From Bacillota bacterium (GTDB lineage Bacteria > Bacillota > Clostridia > Lachnospirales > Lachnospiraceae): DNA of 64,000 nucleotides. Where the stretch lies: the NCBI GenBank assembly GCA_023415475.1, contig JAEZKL010000130.1, forward strand, positions 34,787 to 98,786. The letters are read 5' to 3'. This document shows, one piece after another, positions 25,678-34,592 of the stretch. The first letter of the stretch is position 1. The number at the start of each line of letters is the position of its first letter. Position numbers and translations under genes: made by a program. The notes beneath the pieces are model-generated. The model did not search any database and was not told where the DNA came from. It was given only the letters and a program-made list of their open reading frames with translations.

Positions 25678-26586
25678 CTATTGAAATCTGGTCCAAATGA
25701 CGGAAGAATCAATATTCTTCAGATCCGGTGAACAGGTCCTTGCCATAGCTCCGGCCAGCTCCTCTGTGATCTCCTGAAGCCTCTTTTGTACTCCGGCAGC
25801 TCCTTCTGCGTTCAGATGAGTCATCAGCTCACGCCCTACCGAGACTGCAGTCGCTCCCAGTGCTAGTGCCTTAAAGACATCCATTCCGTTTGAAACTCCG
25901 CAATCTACAAAAATAGGAATACTGTTATTCACAAGCTTAGCAATCTTCGGTAATATCATCAGTGGTGGGATTGCATAGCTTTGTATTCCATGATGATGTG
26001 AGATAACCATACCTTTCACCCCTGCCTCAAGGCATTTATCGGCATCGCGTTCACTCAGAACTCCTTTAATAATAAACGGCAGCTTCGTAGCCTTTACAAA
26101 ATCTTTCATCTCATCCAGTGTCTTCCCTGTCATCGGAAGACCCAATACCGTATCATATTGACCTCTGCTATTGAAGGCATGATCGATATCCATTCCTACT
26201 GCAATGCATCCACATTGCTCTGCATGCTCCAGTTTACGATAGATATTCTTATTATCTGCATGGGGTTTGATAATTTTTATCGTCTTCGCCCCAGTCGCTG
26301 TAATTGCCTCCAGTTCAGACTCTTCTCCCATTCCGGTCCACATCACCGCATTTGCTGCAGCTGCTCCCCTTGCCATCTCCGACATACCACCGGGATGACA
26401 ACTATTCAGATGAGATAGCGCCGCCGTCATCACCGGAGTAGCAAAGGTTTCACCATATAATTCAAGAGTTGTGGTCGGGATTACGGAATCTATATGGCGC
26501 ATTTCAATCAACAGCGAATCAAAATACTCGCGGGTAATCTGATTGGCATCTGCCGGATTCATATTTTGAGATATATTCTGCCTCAT
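25678..26586 (-). CDS. Alpha-hydroxy-acid oxidase-like FMN protein
   Basis: Flavin TIM-barrel protein of 302 residues, shorter than typical lactate/glycolate oxidases (350-380). It has the FMN-dependent dehydrogenase pattern: ATPVMTAALSHL at the start, LPFIIKGVLSERDADKCLEA with the FMN-binding Lys, SHHHGIQ in place of the usual SNHGGRQ active-site loop (the catalytic His is retained in the cluster), and IFVDCGVSNGMDVFKALALG before GRELM. The altered loop suggests a substrate different from lactate, or a reductase/dehydrogenase role. It stands alone between sfsA and the ArsR-MFS pair. Strong ribosome site (AGGAGG) precedes the start. Confidence 0.82.
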   Translation of the reverse strand: MRQNISQNMNPADANQITREYFDSLLIEMRHIDSVIPTTTLELYGETFATPVMTAALSHLNSCHPGGMSEMARGAAAANAVMWTGMGEESELEAITATGAKTIKIIKPHADNKNIYRKLEHAEQCGCIAVGMDIDHAFNSRGQYDTVLGLPMTGKTLDEMKDFVKATKLPFIIKGVLSERDADKCLEAGVKGMVISHHHGIQSYAIPPLMILPKIAKLVNNSIPIFVDCGVSNGMDVFKALALGATAVSVGRELMTHLNAEGAAGVQKRLQEITEELAGAMARTCSPDLKNIDSSVIWTRFQ

Positions 26587-26724
26587 AAGGTCCTCCTGTT
26601 AGTTCACTTTTCTAATCCATAGTTTACCTCAAACCAATCCGGGTATCCAATGGGTTATATTATATTTCTCATGGTCATTCTATTCCCTTTAATGACTAGA
26701 TTACTGCATCATTCTTGAACGTTC

Positions 26725-27831
26725 TTATTGTTTTAGGAAATAATTCTGAAGATCCTCAAAATAGGTTGCCAGAACTTCCCGGTTCAAACTGTAGAACACC
26801 TTATTTGCATTGACCTCAGCCTTTAACAAGCCTTCCTTTAATAATGAATTCACATGATAAGAGATCGTAGCCGTTGACAGCTGTAATTCATTGGCCAACT
26901 CTTTCCCATAGAAAGGCTTCTGACCTGCCAGCTCCAGGATATCTACTTTGCTCTTATCACTTAACAGCTTGCCGATATTAACAATATCTTCTTTCTTGAT
27001 ACTCTTGCCGGTAAGGATGAAATTCTCATTCATCATAATTCCGATTCGAAGGACTTCCTGCTTGGAGGAATCCTCTGCATCCATGGACAAGGCTACGCAG
27101 AAAGGCTGAAATATGTGAGGAACAAGGATTGTACCAGCAGAACGTCTTTCCCAAGAGATATTCAGCTTCTCTTTAATGGTTTCGATAATATCGTTCTCTT
27201 TCTGAAAATCACTCCAATATTCATAAAAGTCCTCCTCAAGCTTACGAATGGAAGGCTGATGTCTACTGACAATCAGTTCAATCGTCTCTGCTAGTAAGCT
27301 GTGAACTTCATTATAAAAGACTTCCTGATGATTAAATATCTTTATAATCTCCCATTTCACTTCATTTTCGAAGGAGGAACTCTCGAGAAAAGCAATAAGA
27401 TCAGTAAGATTACTTAACTTCTCCTTTGATGTATTGAGATATTCCTCCGCATCGATTAAGCCTGCATAGCTCTGAACCTTTTTTTCCTCCCCCATGGCTC
27501 CGAGGGCCTGTGCATAAGGTACAAGCTGTTTATTATAATCATGGAAATTCCAGAGGATCGATAAAGCTGCGTAGGTCATGAATTCGACATTCCGCTCTTT
27601 AAAAAGATATTCGATACGTTCTTTTCTGTCTGAAAAGTGCGATTTCACATCAGCATAAATGGAATGAATGATGTGGTATCTCTCGTTATACTCCTCGATA
27701 TTATTCTGATGTAAATCAGCATATCTATCAAAGGTTTCCTTCATGTCATCCTTATTGATATAATAATATAGGAGCACAAAGGCTTCATCTACCAGATTAG
27801 CTCGCTGTAATATCTTCAACTTCTTCTCCAC
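26725..27831 (-). CDS. ArsR-type winged-helix transcriptional regulator
   Basis: Regulator of 368 residues. I use GTG 27831 (TGGAGG nine bases upstream); the longer frame starts at ATG 27852. Either way it overlaps the end of the MFS gene, so they are coupled. The first ~280 residues are a helical domain of unknown ligand specificity. The last ~80 form the winged helix: LLSDKSKVDILELAGQKPFY, then GKELANELQLSTATISYHVN and a wing KVFYSL. No metal-binding cysteine motif is seen, so the ligand is probably not a metal. It likely represses the MFS-regulator operon through the GTTAGAT/ATCTAAC palindromes at 29156-29241. Confidence 0.85.
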   Translation of the reverse strand: MEKKLKILQRANLVDEAFVLLYYYINKDDMKETFDRYADLHQNNIEEYNERYHIIHSIYADVKSHFSDRKERIEYLFKERNVEFMTYAALSILWNFHDYNKQLVPYAQALGAMGEEKKVQSYAGLIDAEEYLNTSKEKLSNLTDLIAFLESSSFENEVKWEIIKIFNHQEVFYNEVHSLLAETIELIVSRHQPSIRKLEEDFYEYWSDFQKENDIIETIKEKLNISWERRSAGTILVPHIFQPFCVALSMDAEDSSKQEVLRIGIMMNENFILTGKSIKKEDIVNIGKLLSDKSKVDILELAGQKPFYGKELANELQLSTATISYHVNSLLKEGLLKAEVNANKVFYSLNREVLATYFEDLQNYFLKQ

Positions 27832-29107
27832 TTGTATTATCCTCCACTTCATCCCGATTCATAGCAACAAACCGTTTCTTCCTGCATAGTACGGCGCTTA
27901 CTATGATATCAATTATACCTGCTATTAAGAATAATACTACAGTTGGGGTGAAACCTGCAAGTATACTTACCAGAAAAGATACAACCGGTATTGCCGCCAC
28001 ACAACAGGCACTGAATATCGCAGATATCCGTGCGATATATTCTCCTTGAATATTTCTAATAAATTCAACATTACAGAAGGTTGAAAGTAAGGCTACGGCT
28101 GCTCCTACGACGAAGGAGGTTATTGATACCAGGATATATATCAGTATCTCGGAGGTAATAAAACTTCCTGTAATTACAAATGTAAGATAATAAACTCCGA
28201 TGGAATATGCACTAAAGGATGCTATCTCTCGTTTACTCAGTTTATTGCTGATATAAGGATAGCTGGCTGCACCGACAATCATTCCGATGCTTATTGCAAA
28301 TCCCAGAACCGATAGCATTATCTCATTTACCTTAAGTACCTCACTGATCAAGGGAGCCTGCAAACTGTTAAGCGGAACCAGCACGGCGTTTAGGAATACC
28401 GCCAGTAGTACAAAATACCGCAGATTGGAATCGTTCTTCAGATAGGTGAAGCCTCCCTTTAAGCTGTGAAGGTATTCCTTGGTATTAATCCTTCCTCTTG
28501 CCAATTTCTCTTCCTTCACTCTTAACGTCATAATAATGATTGCTGACAGGAAAAAGGTCGCCATATCAATATAGATTGCTGTTGACAACGAAAACATTGA
28601 GATGATCACACCTGCCGCACCCAGACCAACCAGCTCCATCACACTACAGGCACTGGAGCTTAAGGAAAGTCCAAAAGAGTAATACTTTTTATCCAGGAGC
28701 TTCGGCAATAACGAGGATGAAGCAGGCCCTCTGAAGGCTTCTGCACTTGAGATGATTATCGTTGCCGCGAGCAACAGCCATTGATTTAAGAAGCCGAATA
28801 AAAATCCGGTCGCAATAAAGCCAACACAGAGACCTCGAATGATATCGGTTACTATCATGATATGTTTTTTATTCTTTCCCTCAATTGCCGCTCCGGCAAA
28901 GGGTTGCAAAAAAATCGTAGGTATTCGGTTCACCCCAAAAATAATTGCCGACCAGGCTGCACTCTGCGTAAGCTGATATACCAGCCAGGTCAGAGCTATA
29001 CTGTCAATCGAATCTCCAAAACGATTGATCACAGCTGCTATGATTGTTTTCATATACTCCTTCTGTCTTAGTATCTGTCTGTATCCTACCTTTTTTTCCT
29101 CTTCCAT
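27797..29107 (-). CDS. MFS efflux transporter
   Basis: Twelve-helix major facilitator of 436 residues resembling macrolide/drug exporters of the Firmicutes: INRFGDSIDSIALTWLVYQL at helix 1, FGVNRIPTIFLQPFAGAAIE and GKNKKHIMIVTDIIRG (MFS motif A region) between helices 2 and 3, and FRGPASSSLLPKLL later. The last ~25 residues are acidic. It is co-transcribed with the ArsR-type regulator, and its promoter overlaps clear operator palindromes, so export is probably induced by the compound the regulator senses. Substrate unknown. Confidence 0.9.
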   Translation of the reverse strand: MEEEKKVGYRQILRQKEYMKTIIAAVINRFGDSIDSIALTWLVYQLTQSAAWSAIIFGVNRIPTIFLQPFAGAAIEGKNKKHIMIVTDIIRGLCVGFIATGFLFGFLNQWLLLAATIIISSAEAFRGPASSSLLPKLLDKKYYSFGLSLSSSACSVMELVGLGAAGVIISMFSLSTAIYIDMATFFLSAIIIMTLRVKEEKLARGRINTKEYLHSLKGGFTYLKNDSNLRYFVLLAVFLNAVLVPLNSLQAPLISEVLKVNEIMLSVLGFAISIGMIVGAASYPYISNKLSKREIASFSAYSIGVYYLTFVITGSFITSEILIYILVSITSFVVGAAVALLSTFCNVEFIRNIQGEYIARISAIFSACCVAAIPVVSFLVSILAGFTPTVVLFLIAGIIDIIVSAVLCRKKRFVAMNRDEVEDNTSGEEVEDITAS

Positions 29108-29155
29108 AATAATCCCCTTTCAATGTTAAGAATAAGTTCTTTCCATATATTTCTT

Positions 29156-29241
29156 GTTAGATACAAATCTAACATATTGTTCTATATTTGTCAATTATTT
29201 TGTTAGATAATCTTCTAATATAATGTACAAACTCATCTAAC
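29156..29241 (-). promoter_or_regulatory. Promoter and operator cluster of the MFS-ArsR operon
   Basis: Minus-strand -35 TTGACA (29189-29194) and -10 TAGATT (29166-29171, 17-base spacer). The -10 lies inside the perfect palindrome GTTAGATTTGTATCTAAC (29156-29173). A second imperfect palindrome with GTTAGAT/TCTAA halves lies at 29202-29218, just upstream of the -35, and a further half-site ATCTAAC at 29235-29241. This is a typical repressor arrangement for an ArsR-type protein. Confidence 0.8.
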
Positions 29242-29307
29242 ATTATATATTTCTCCCATTAGCTACCCCTGTAACTACCGATCTCCTTCCCATTACGCTA
29301 TAGAAAA

Positions 29308-29349
29308 TGCACCTGCGACATTAGTTATTTCTCTAATGTCGCAGGTGCA
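29308..29349. terminator. Terminator-like perfect hairpin
   Basis: A 17-bp perfect stem TGCACCTGCGACATTAG (29308-29324) with CTAATGTCGCAGGTGCA (29333-29349). On the minus strand it runs into TTTTC and probably ends the InlB-repeat gene about 135 bases after its stop. Confidence 0.7.
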
Positions 29350-29483
29350 TATAATAATACTATTTCAGATATCAACCTGTTTTCGGTGTCGAACGATTTA
29401 AAAACTTCATTATAATCGAAGTGATAATGTTAGAATGAATCTGTATTCAACAGAGCCTGTACTGAGCGAAAGCTCCACATAAG

Positions 29484-30284
29484 CTAATCGATTGCTGCTT
29501 TATCTAACGACCATCTGGCAAACAGCTTGATCTGTCCGACCTCCTTAACGATCGTATCCTCTTTAATCGGTTCTGCATTATAGTTAGTATAATCCTTGAA
29601 TTTATACCAACCGTCAAAGATGCAATTCTCCTTCTCAGGCTCCGGTAGTTCGCCGTAAGTCAAACCATTCGATACTTCTTTCTCATAGGCTTCTCCGTTA
29701 AAAGCAACAAATATGACCTTAACGGTTTTCTCTGTCCACCTGGCATACAGTGTAGTTGGTGATGACTCCGTAAAGATTGACTTTGTTGTAATCTTATTCC
29801 CACCGGAAGCAGACGTATACCAACCGGCAAATTTATAGTTTTCTTTTGTAGGCGTAGGCAGCTGGTTATAATATTTGGATCCATAATAAACCTTTACGGT
29901 TTTGCTGTTTAGAATCCCCTCGTCCGTCTCTAGCGTAATCTCAGTTTGTTCTCCTCGCCATCTTGCGTATAAAGTATGATTAAGAGGCTTCACTACCTTT
30001 GTTGTCTCCGTAATCTTAATACCCCCGCTGATGTAGGTATACCAGCCGACAAACTCATAATTATCTCTGGAGGCTACGGGAAGAGGTCCATAGGTATCTC
30101 CAAACATAGCCTGCATATCATAGACATCTGAAGTACCACCATTCGCATCAAAGGTGACTGTTATCATATTACCGGCCACTTGGGAGGCATAGGTATGTAC
30201 CGGAAAGTTCAGTAATATACCCAGTATAATAGCCAGACCGAGTAAAAAACGATATTTTATAAATTCAATATACGGTTCTTGCAT
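29484..30284 (-). CDS. Secreted InlB B-repeat (Listeria-Bacteroides repeat) protein
   Basis: Exported protein of 266 residues. A signal peptide spans about residues 10-34 (FLLGLAIILGILLNFPVHTYAS). Three Listeria-Bacteroides (Flg_new/InlB B) repeats follow at about 40-110, 113-185 and 188-260; each has the pattern V-x-F-x-x-N-G...Y-G-x-L-P-x-P-x-[KR]-x-x-[YC]-x-F-x-G-W-Y, ending ...LYARW or LFARW. No sortase signal or anchor is present, so it is probably released or wall-associated without covalent linkage. Start has TAGGAGG. It stands alone. These beta-grasp repeats usually mediate surface display or adhesion. Confidence 0.88.
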   Translation of the reverse strand: MQEPYIEFIKYRFLLGLAIILGILLNFPVHTYASQVAGNMITVTFDANGGTSDVYDMQAMFGDTYGPLPVASRDNYEFVGWYTYISGGIKITETTKVVKPLNHTLYARWRGEQTEITLETDEGILNSKTVKVYYGSKYYNQLPTPTKENYKFAGWYTSASGGNKITTKSIFTESSPTTLYARWTEKTVKVIFVAFNGEAYEKEVSNGLTYGELPEPEKENCIFDGWYKFKDYTNYNAEPIKEDTIVKEVGQIKLFARWSLDKAAID

Positions 30285-30412
30285 ATTATCCTCCTATCCC
30301 ATATCTATTACCAGATTATTCTGATTAATCCCAAACACTGTCACAAAGCTTGCATAGCTACAATATATATATCGGCATGTCCACCAATAATGATAAGCCG
30401 ATCTGAATATTT

Positions 30413-31420
30413 TTATGAAAGGAGTACTTCATACCCGTTTCTGGCTGATTCATACGCTCCTAACATCAGAAGAACGGTCTCCTCCATGGTTACCGGGTTT
30501 AATGCAAAGGGCTTATGTTGTTCGATACTTTGATAAAAATCACCGATACAATCCTCGTGTCCTGCGCCCCAATAGCTTTTTCCATAGCCCTGCTTTCCTT
30601 CAACCGGTATCAGAACTGCTTCCCCATTCTTATGATAACAGGTGATATTCATCTCTTCAATTCGGATGACCATATGCTCACAATTCACCTCAATGAAAGG
30701 AGCGGAGTCCGCATTATAGGCAGTTGTCGCATAAAAGCATACTACTGCCTCCGGGTATCTTACATAAGCACTCATCATATCCTCAACTTCAATGATTCCC
30801 TTTAGATGATGGTTTGCTATGACTGCGTCTACACTTTCAAGCGGTTGTCCCACCAGATAATGCAGAAGATCCAGGGTATGAATGGATTGGTTAATCAGGG
30901 CTCCTCCACCCTCATAATCAAGCTTGCCCCGCCAATCGCTCTCCGTATAATACTCTGCCTTACGGTTCCAGGTCACGATTCCCCTGGCACCGATCACCTT
31001 TCCGGCTTCCCCCGAAGAAATCATTTCCTTCGCTTTTATGATGCTTGGATTATAACGGTTCTGAAAACATAATCCAAGCTGACAGTCTGAGCCGGCGGCT
31101 GCGTCTTTTAATTCCTTCCATTGTTCCTTTGATATTACAGGCGGTTTTTCCATGAACACATGCATTCCAGACTTAAGTCCATAGATTGCCATAGGAGTAT
31201 GGAGATAATGTGGTGTACAGATATGGATTGCATCCAGCCTCTCCTTCTCTATCATTTCCTCGAGGGAGGTGTAGGCATTCCCACCATATTCTTTCGCGAA
31301 GGCCTCAGCTCTCTCCGGCTTATTATCTGCATAAGCAACAAGCTCATGCTTCGAGAGCTTCTTCAGACATTTTGCATGAATGACTGCAATACCTCCGCAA
31401 CCTACAATACCGACTCTCAT
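30413..31420 (-). CDS. Gfo/Idh/MocA family oxidoreductase
   Basis: Sugar dehydrogenase-type protein of 335 residues: N-terminal Rossmann motif GIVGCGGIAVIHAK, IHICTPHYLHTPMAIYGLKS, and the catalytic-loop EKP in HVFMEKPPVISKEQW, followed by the alpha/beta domain with GGGALINQSIHTLDLLHYLV. It acts with NAD(P) on a sugar or polyol, probably inositol-like. Its start overlaps the previous dehydrogenase's stop by four bases. Last gene of a three-gene operon with a second dehydrogenase and a TIM-barrel isomerase. Confidence 0.9.
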   Translation of the reverse strand: MRVGIVGCGGIAVIHAKCLKKLSKHELVAYADNKPERAEAFAKEYGGNAYTSLEEMIEKERLDAIHICTPHYLHTPMAIYGLKSGMHVFMEKPPVISKEQWKELKDAAAGSDCQLGLCFQNRYNPSIIKAKEMISSGEAGKVIGARGIVTWNRKAEYYTESDWRGKLDYEGGGALINQSIHTLDLLHYLVGQPLESVDAVIANHHLKGIIEVEDMMSAYVRYPEAVVCFYATTAYNADSAPFIEVNCEHMVIRIEEMNITCYHKNGEAVLIPVEGKQGYGKSYWGAGHEDCIGDFYQSIEQHKPFALNPVTMEETVLLMLGAYESARNGYEVLLS

Positions 31421-32601
31421 CTGTCGTTGCCTCCTGACCCAAAGCTTCCAGCCGTAGAAAAGGTTGCTTCTGTTATTGTTTCTTTCTTTCTTGAGGAAGT
31501 TCTCCGCTCATTTAATTGATTGAAGAACAATTCCTCATCAAAAGGTATCTCCACCGGTTTGTTAAGCCAACTCGATAAATGCATCGCATTGGATAAGGTA
31601 AGACCGTGAATTCCTTCCTTTCCCTCCGCAATTAAAGGAGTACCCTGAAGTATTGCTCCGGCAAAGGCTCTCATGACACCGGCATGCTGAGGATTCTCAC
31701 CGTCCGAATGCACCTCTACCCAGCTTCCTTCCGGCTTTGCAAAGCCTACTGTCGCGGTGTAGCAATATTCTCTCTCATTTACTGTAAGCTCGTACATCAT
31801 CAGCTTATCATCCTCACACACCAGCTTTGCTCTCTCCAGGGTGATCTCAAAGCGGTTAGTTCCCGGGTAATCTCCCGTCGTGGTTACAAATACCCCTGTT
31901 GCGCCGTTCGGGTATTCCAGATAAGCGGTAACATCATCCTCTACCTCGATATCATGCCATTTTCCGTTGTGGCAGAAGGCTTGTACCTTATTTGGCATAC
32001 CGCAGATCCACTGTAACAGATCCAGATTATGAGGACATTGGTTCAGCAACACTCCGCCACCTTCTCCCTCCCAGGTTGCTCTCCAGCTGCCAGAGTTATA
32101 ATAGGCCTGTGTCCGGTACCAGTCTGTTATAATCCAATTTACCCTTTTTATCTGCCCATAGCTTCCACTGTGTACCAGCTCATACATCTTGCGGTATACA
32201 TGGTTCGTCCTCTGGTTGAACATCATAGCAAATACCACTTTGTACTTATCCGCTGCTTCATTCATCATTCTTACTTGCTTTGTATAGACACCGGCTGGCT
32301 TCTCACACAATACATGAAGACCCTTCTCAAAAGCGAGAACAGCCAGCCTGGGGTGCTCATAATGAGGAGTCGCTATCAGTACCGCATCACAGCTGCCGGA
32401 TGCTATCAGCTCGTCACCATTTGAATAAATTAATACACTCTCCGGCAAATCTCCTTTTGCCCAGTCTCTCCGGCTTTCCCTAAGGTCCGCAACGGCAGCC
32501 AGCTCCAATCCCGCAACTTCACCTTGTATAATCGTCTTACAATGGTTGCTACCCATATTTCCAATTCCGATAATTCCAATCCTAACTTTATCCATTCCCA
32601 T
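31417..32601 (-). CDS. Gfo/Idh/MocA family oxidoreductase
   Basis: Second dehydrogenase of the operon, 394 residues, slightly longer than its neighbour. Rossmann motif GIIGIGNMGSNHCK, ATPHYEHPRLAVLAFEKG, catalytic CEKPAG, and GGGVLLNQCPHNLDLLQWIC in the substrate domain, whose H-x-x-D-L part is typical of inositol and scyllo-inositol dehydrogenases. A Ser/Lys-rich tail extends past the fold. Either of the two close ATGs (32601 or 32595) could be used; AGGAG lies before both. Substrate not determined. Confidence 0.9.
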   Translation of the reverse strand: MGMDKVRIGIIGIGNMGSNHCKTIIQGEVAGLELAAVADLRESRRDWAKGDLPESVLIYSNGDELIASGSCDAVLIATPHYEHPRLAVLAFEKGLHVLCEKPAGVYTKQVRMMNEAADKYKVVFAMMFNQRTNHVYRKMYELVHSGSYGQIKRVNWIITDWYRTQAYYNSGSWRATWEGEGGGVLLNQCPHNLDLLQWICGMPNKVQAFCHNGKWHDIEVEDDVTAYLEYPNGATGVFVTTTGDYPGTNRFEITLERAKLVCEDDKLMMYELTVNEREYCYTATVGFAKPEGSWVEVHSDGENPQHAGVMRAFAGAILQGTPLIAEGKEGIHGLTLSNAMHLSSWLNKPVEIPFDEELFFNQLNERRTSSRKKETITEATFSTAGSFGSGGNDR

Positions 32602-32677
32602 TTTCTCCTATTCGTTTATTATATATTCAATCCAATTAAATAGTAATGATAGCCTAATTCTTAACGCCCTGCCAAGC

Positions 32678-33436
32678 TTAGCGATACCCTAAGGAAGAGA
32701 GATTCCGATAGCTCTTACTTAAGCAATTGAAGGGACTTTCCTGGCAGATATCCTGCTCTACCAGCAGATATTCGCAGTTGGTGTCCTTAAGGGTCCCTAA
32801 TATTCTCTCAAAGTTCATGTTTCCTTCCAGAACCGGTGCCATAACTGCCTCATGGTGCAGTATTGCCATATCCTTCAGATGTACACAGGGAATACGATTT
32901 TTAAGACGTTCGATCCATTGGCATACATCCAACCCTGCTGCCTGAAGCCAATAGGTATCCAGCGTGAAGCCCATTTCCTCCGGGGCAAAGCCCTCCATAA
33001 GGTATTCCATGTAGTACTTCCCATTCACCTTCTCAAACTCAAAATTATGATTGTGATACATGAACAGCATCCCTGCGTTCCTGATCTTGATTGCCGCTTC
33101 CTTATAATCCTCGGAAAAATGTTCGATCCATTCCGGGTTACGGTATTTATCGGGCATACTGCCTATCCCTATGTATTTGCATCCCATCAACTTATGATCT
33201 TCAATTAATTGATCTGTATCATTTATGATTCTGTTTGGATCACTATGGGTTAATACAATCTTTAAGCCATGCTTATCACACAGTTCCCTAACCATTCCCG
33301 GATTTATGGAAGGTCCTATGGCTGATATCTGAACTGTGGTATAACCTATTTTTGCAATCTGCCCTAAGGTATAATCCAAATCCTTCTCGGTCTGCGTATA
33401 GGAGCGGACTGTATATAATTGTGTGCCTAAAATCAT
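32678..33436 (-). CDS. Sugar phosphate isomerase/epimerase (TIM barrel)
   Basis: Xylose-isomerase-like TIM barrel of 252 residues (AP endonuclease 2 superfamily): ILGTQLYTVRSY at the start, MFMYHNHNFEFEK carrying metal-binding His and Glu residues, FTLDTYWLQAAG with the metal Asp, and CVHLKDMA with another metal His. Probably a sugar or inosose isomerase/epimerase/dehydratase. First gene of the operon with two Gfo/Idh/MocA dehydrogenases, transcribed away from an AraC-type regulator. Confidence 0.88.
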   Translation of the reverse strand: MILGTQLYTVRSYTQTEKDLDYTLGQIAKIGYTTVQISAIGPSINPGMVRELCDKHGLKIVLTHSDPNRIINDTDQLIEDHKLMGCKYIGIGSMPDKYRNPEWIEHFSEDYKEAAIKIRNAGMLFMYHNHNFEFEKVNGKYYMEYLMEGFAPEEMGFTLDTYWLQAAGLDVCQWIERLKNRIPCVHLKDMAILHHEAVMAPVLEGNMNFERILGTLKDTNCEYLLVEQDICQESPFNCLSKSYRNLSSLGYR

Positions 33437-33498
33437 AATGAATTTCCTCCTCCGTTACTTATTTTCTTCTATTATAATGTTTCAATATACAATCCGCC

Positions 33499-33549
33499 AT
33501 TGCAAATGTCATATGATATATTGCAAATATAGCCCTTTTTCTATATAAT
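33499..33549 (+). promoter_or_regulatory. AraC-gene promoter with repeated ATTGCAAAT sites
   Basis: TTGCAA (33521-33526), 17-base spacer, TATAAT (33544-33549) read toward the AraC-type gene. The nonamer ATTGCAAAT occurs twice in direct orientation at 33499-33507 and 33520-33528, 21 bases apart (two helical turns), the usual spacing of an AraC dimer site. It could serve both divergent operons. Confidence 0.6.
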
Positions 33550-33644
33550 AATCCTTACAAGTTAATATTGTATGTGTGGATGGTAAGCTTTTTTTGCTCC
33601 CATCACCTCAGACACATTATTAATATTAAGAAAGGATACCTGTT

Positions 33645-34481
33645 ATGGCTTCTCTCAGCGTTATCAGTACGGAGCTGGTAGAATTTGGTTATCGTATTAC
33701 CAACAATATAAATCCGACTCACCAGGTCCATTGTCACAATGTTTATGAAATCTATTATTTTATTGAGGGTGATGTAGATTACCTTGTGGAGGGCAAGCTA
33801 TACCGGCCTGCACCGCATAGCCTATTACTCCTGTCTCCCCATGTATTTCACGGGGTTAAGGTAAGATCAGTGAACCCCTATCGGCGCTTCACCCTACATT
33901 TTCACCCTGATTTATTGCAACCCGAACGTCGGCCACTGCTCTTATCTGCTTTCCCCAGTAATGAAAAGCATTCCAGACGTGAAGTCTATTATGAGAACCT
34001 GACAGGTACACAATTAGTGAGCTTCTTCGAGGCGCTGGCAGGCCTGGCTGACCAGCCGGAACAGCTTAAGCGGCAGCTCCTGCCAGCCTATATCGAGGCA
34101 ATTCTTGCTCAGCTGACCCTCATATGCCAGACCCATAGTCCGGTACAGGTGGAAGCCGGAACATCTCAAACAATTACTGATATTATAGCATATCTCAATG
34201 ATCACTTAACTGAGCCGATTACCCTGGATCAGCTGTCAGAGCACTTTAATATCAGTAAGCATTATATGAACCGTGCTTTCCGTAAGGCTGCCGGAACGAC
34301 CGTATTTGATTATCTCATCTACAAAAGGGTCATCTTTGCTCAGCAGCTGATGATTAACGGATGCACTGCAGCTGAGGCAGCCCTGCAGTCAGGCTTTCGT
34401 GATTACTCTGTATTCTACCGTGCCTACCGAAAGCATCTCGGACATTCTCCTCTTGAGGATCGTACTTTCACACATTTGTAG
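33645..34481 (+). CDS. AraC family transcriptional regulator
   Basis: Regulator of 278 residues. Residues 10-100 are a cupin-like sensor (HQVHCHNVYEIYYFIEGDVDYLVEG, with PHSLLLLSPHVFHGV); residues about 178-275 hold the two AraC helix-turn-helix units (ITLDQLSEHFNISKHYMNRAF and AAEAALQSGFRDYSVFYRAYRKHLGHSP). It is divergent from the sugar isomerase/dehydrogenase operon and most likely activates it in response to the sugar. Ribosome site AAAGGA precedes the start. Confidence 0.92.
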   Translation: MASLSVISTELVEFGYRITNNINPTHQVHCHNVYEIYYFIEGDVDYLVEGKLYRPAPHSLLLLSPHVFHGVKVRSVNPYRRFTLHFHPDLLQPERRPLLLSAFPSNEKHSRREVYYENLTGTQLVSFFEALAGLADQPEQLKRQLLPAYIEAILAQLTLICQTHSPVQVEAGTSQTITDIIAYLNDHLTEPITLDQLSEHFNISKHYMNRAFRKAAGTTVFDYLIYKRVIFAQQLMINGCTAAEAALQSGFRDYSVFYRAYRKHLGHSPLEDRTFTHL

Positions 34482-34592
34482 AATCGAACATATGTTTGAC
34501 TTCTGTTAATCAAAATGCTATAATAAAACCATGAATTCAGTATCGTGTATTCTGGACCTTCTCTATAAGTCCAGGTAGAAGGAGCACTGCTT

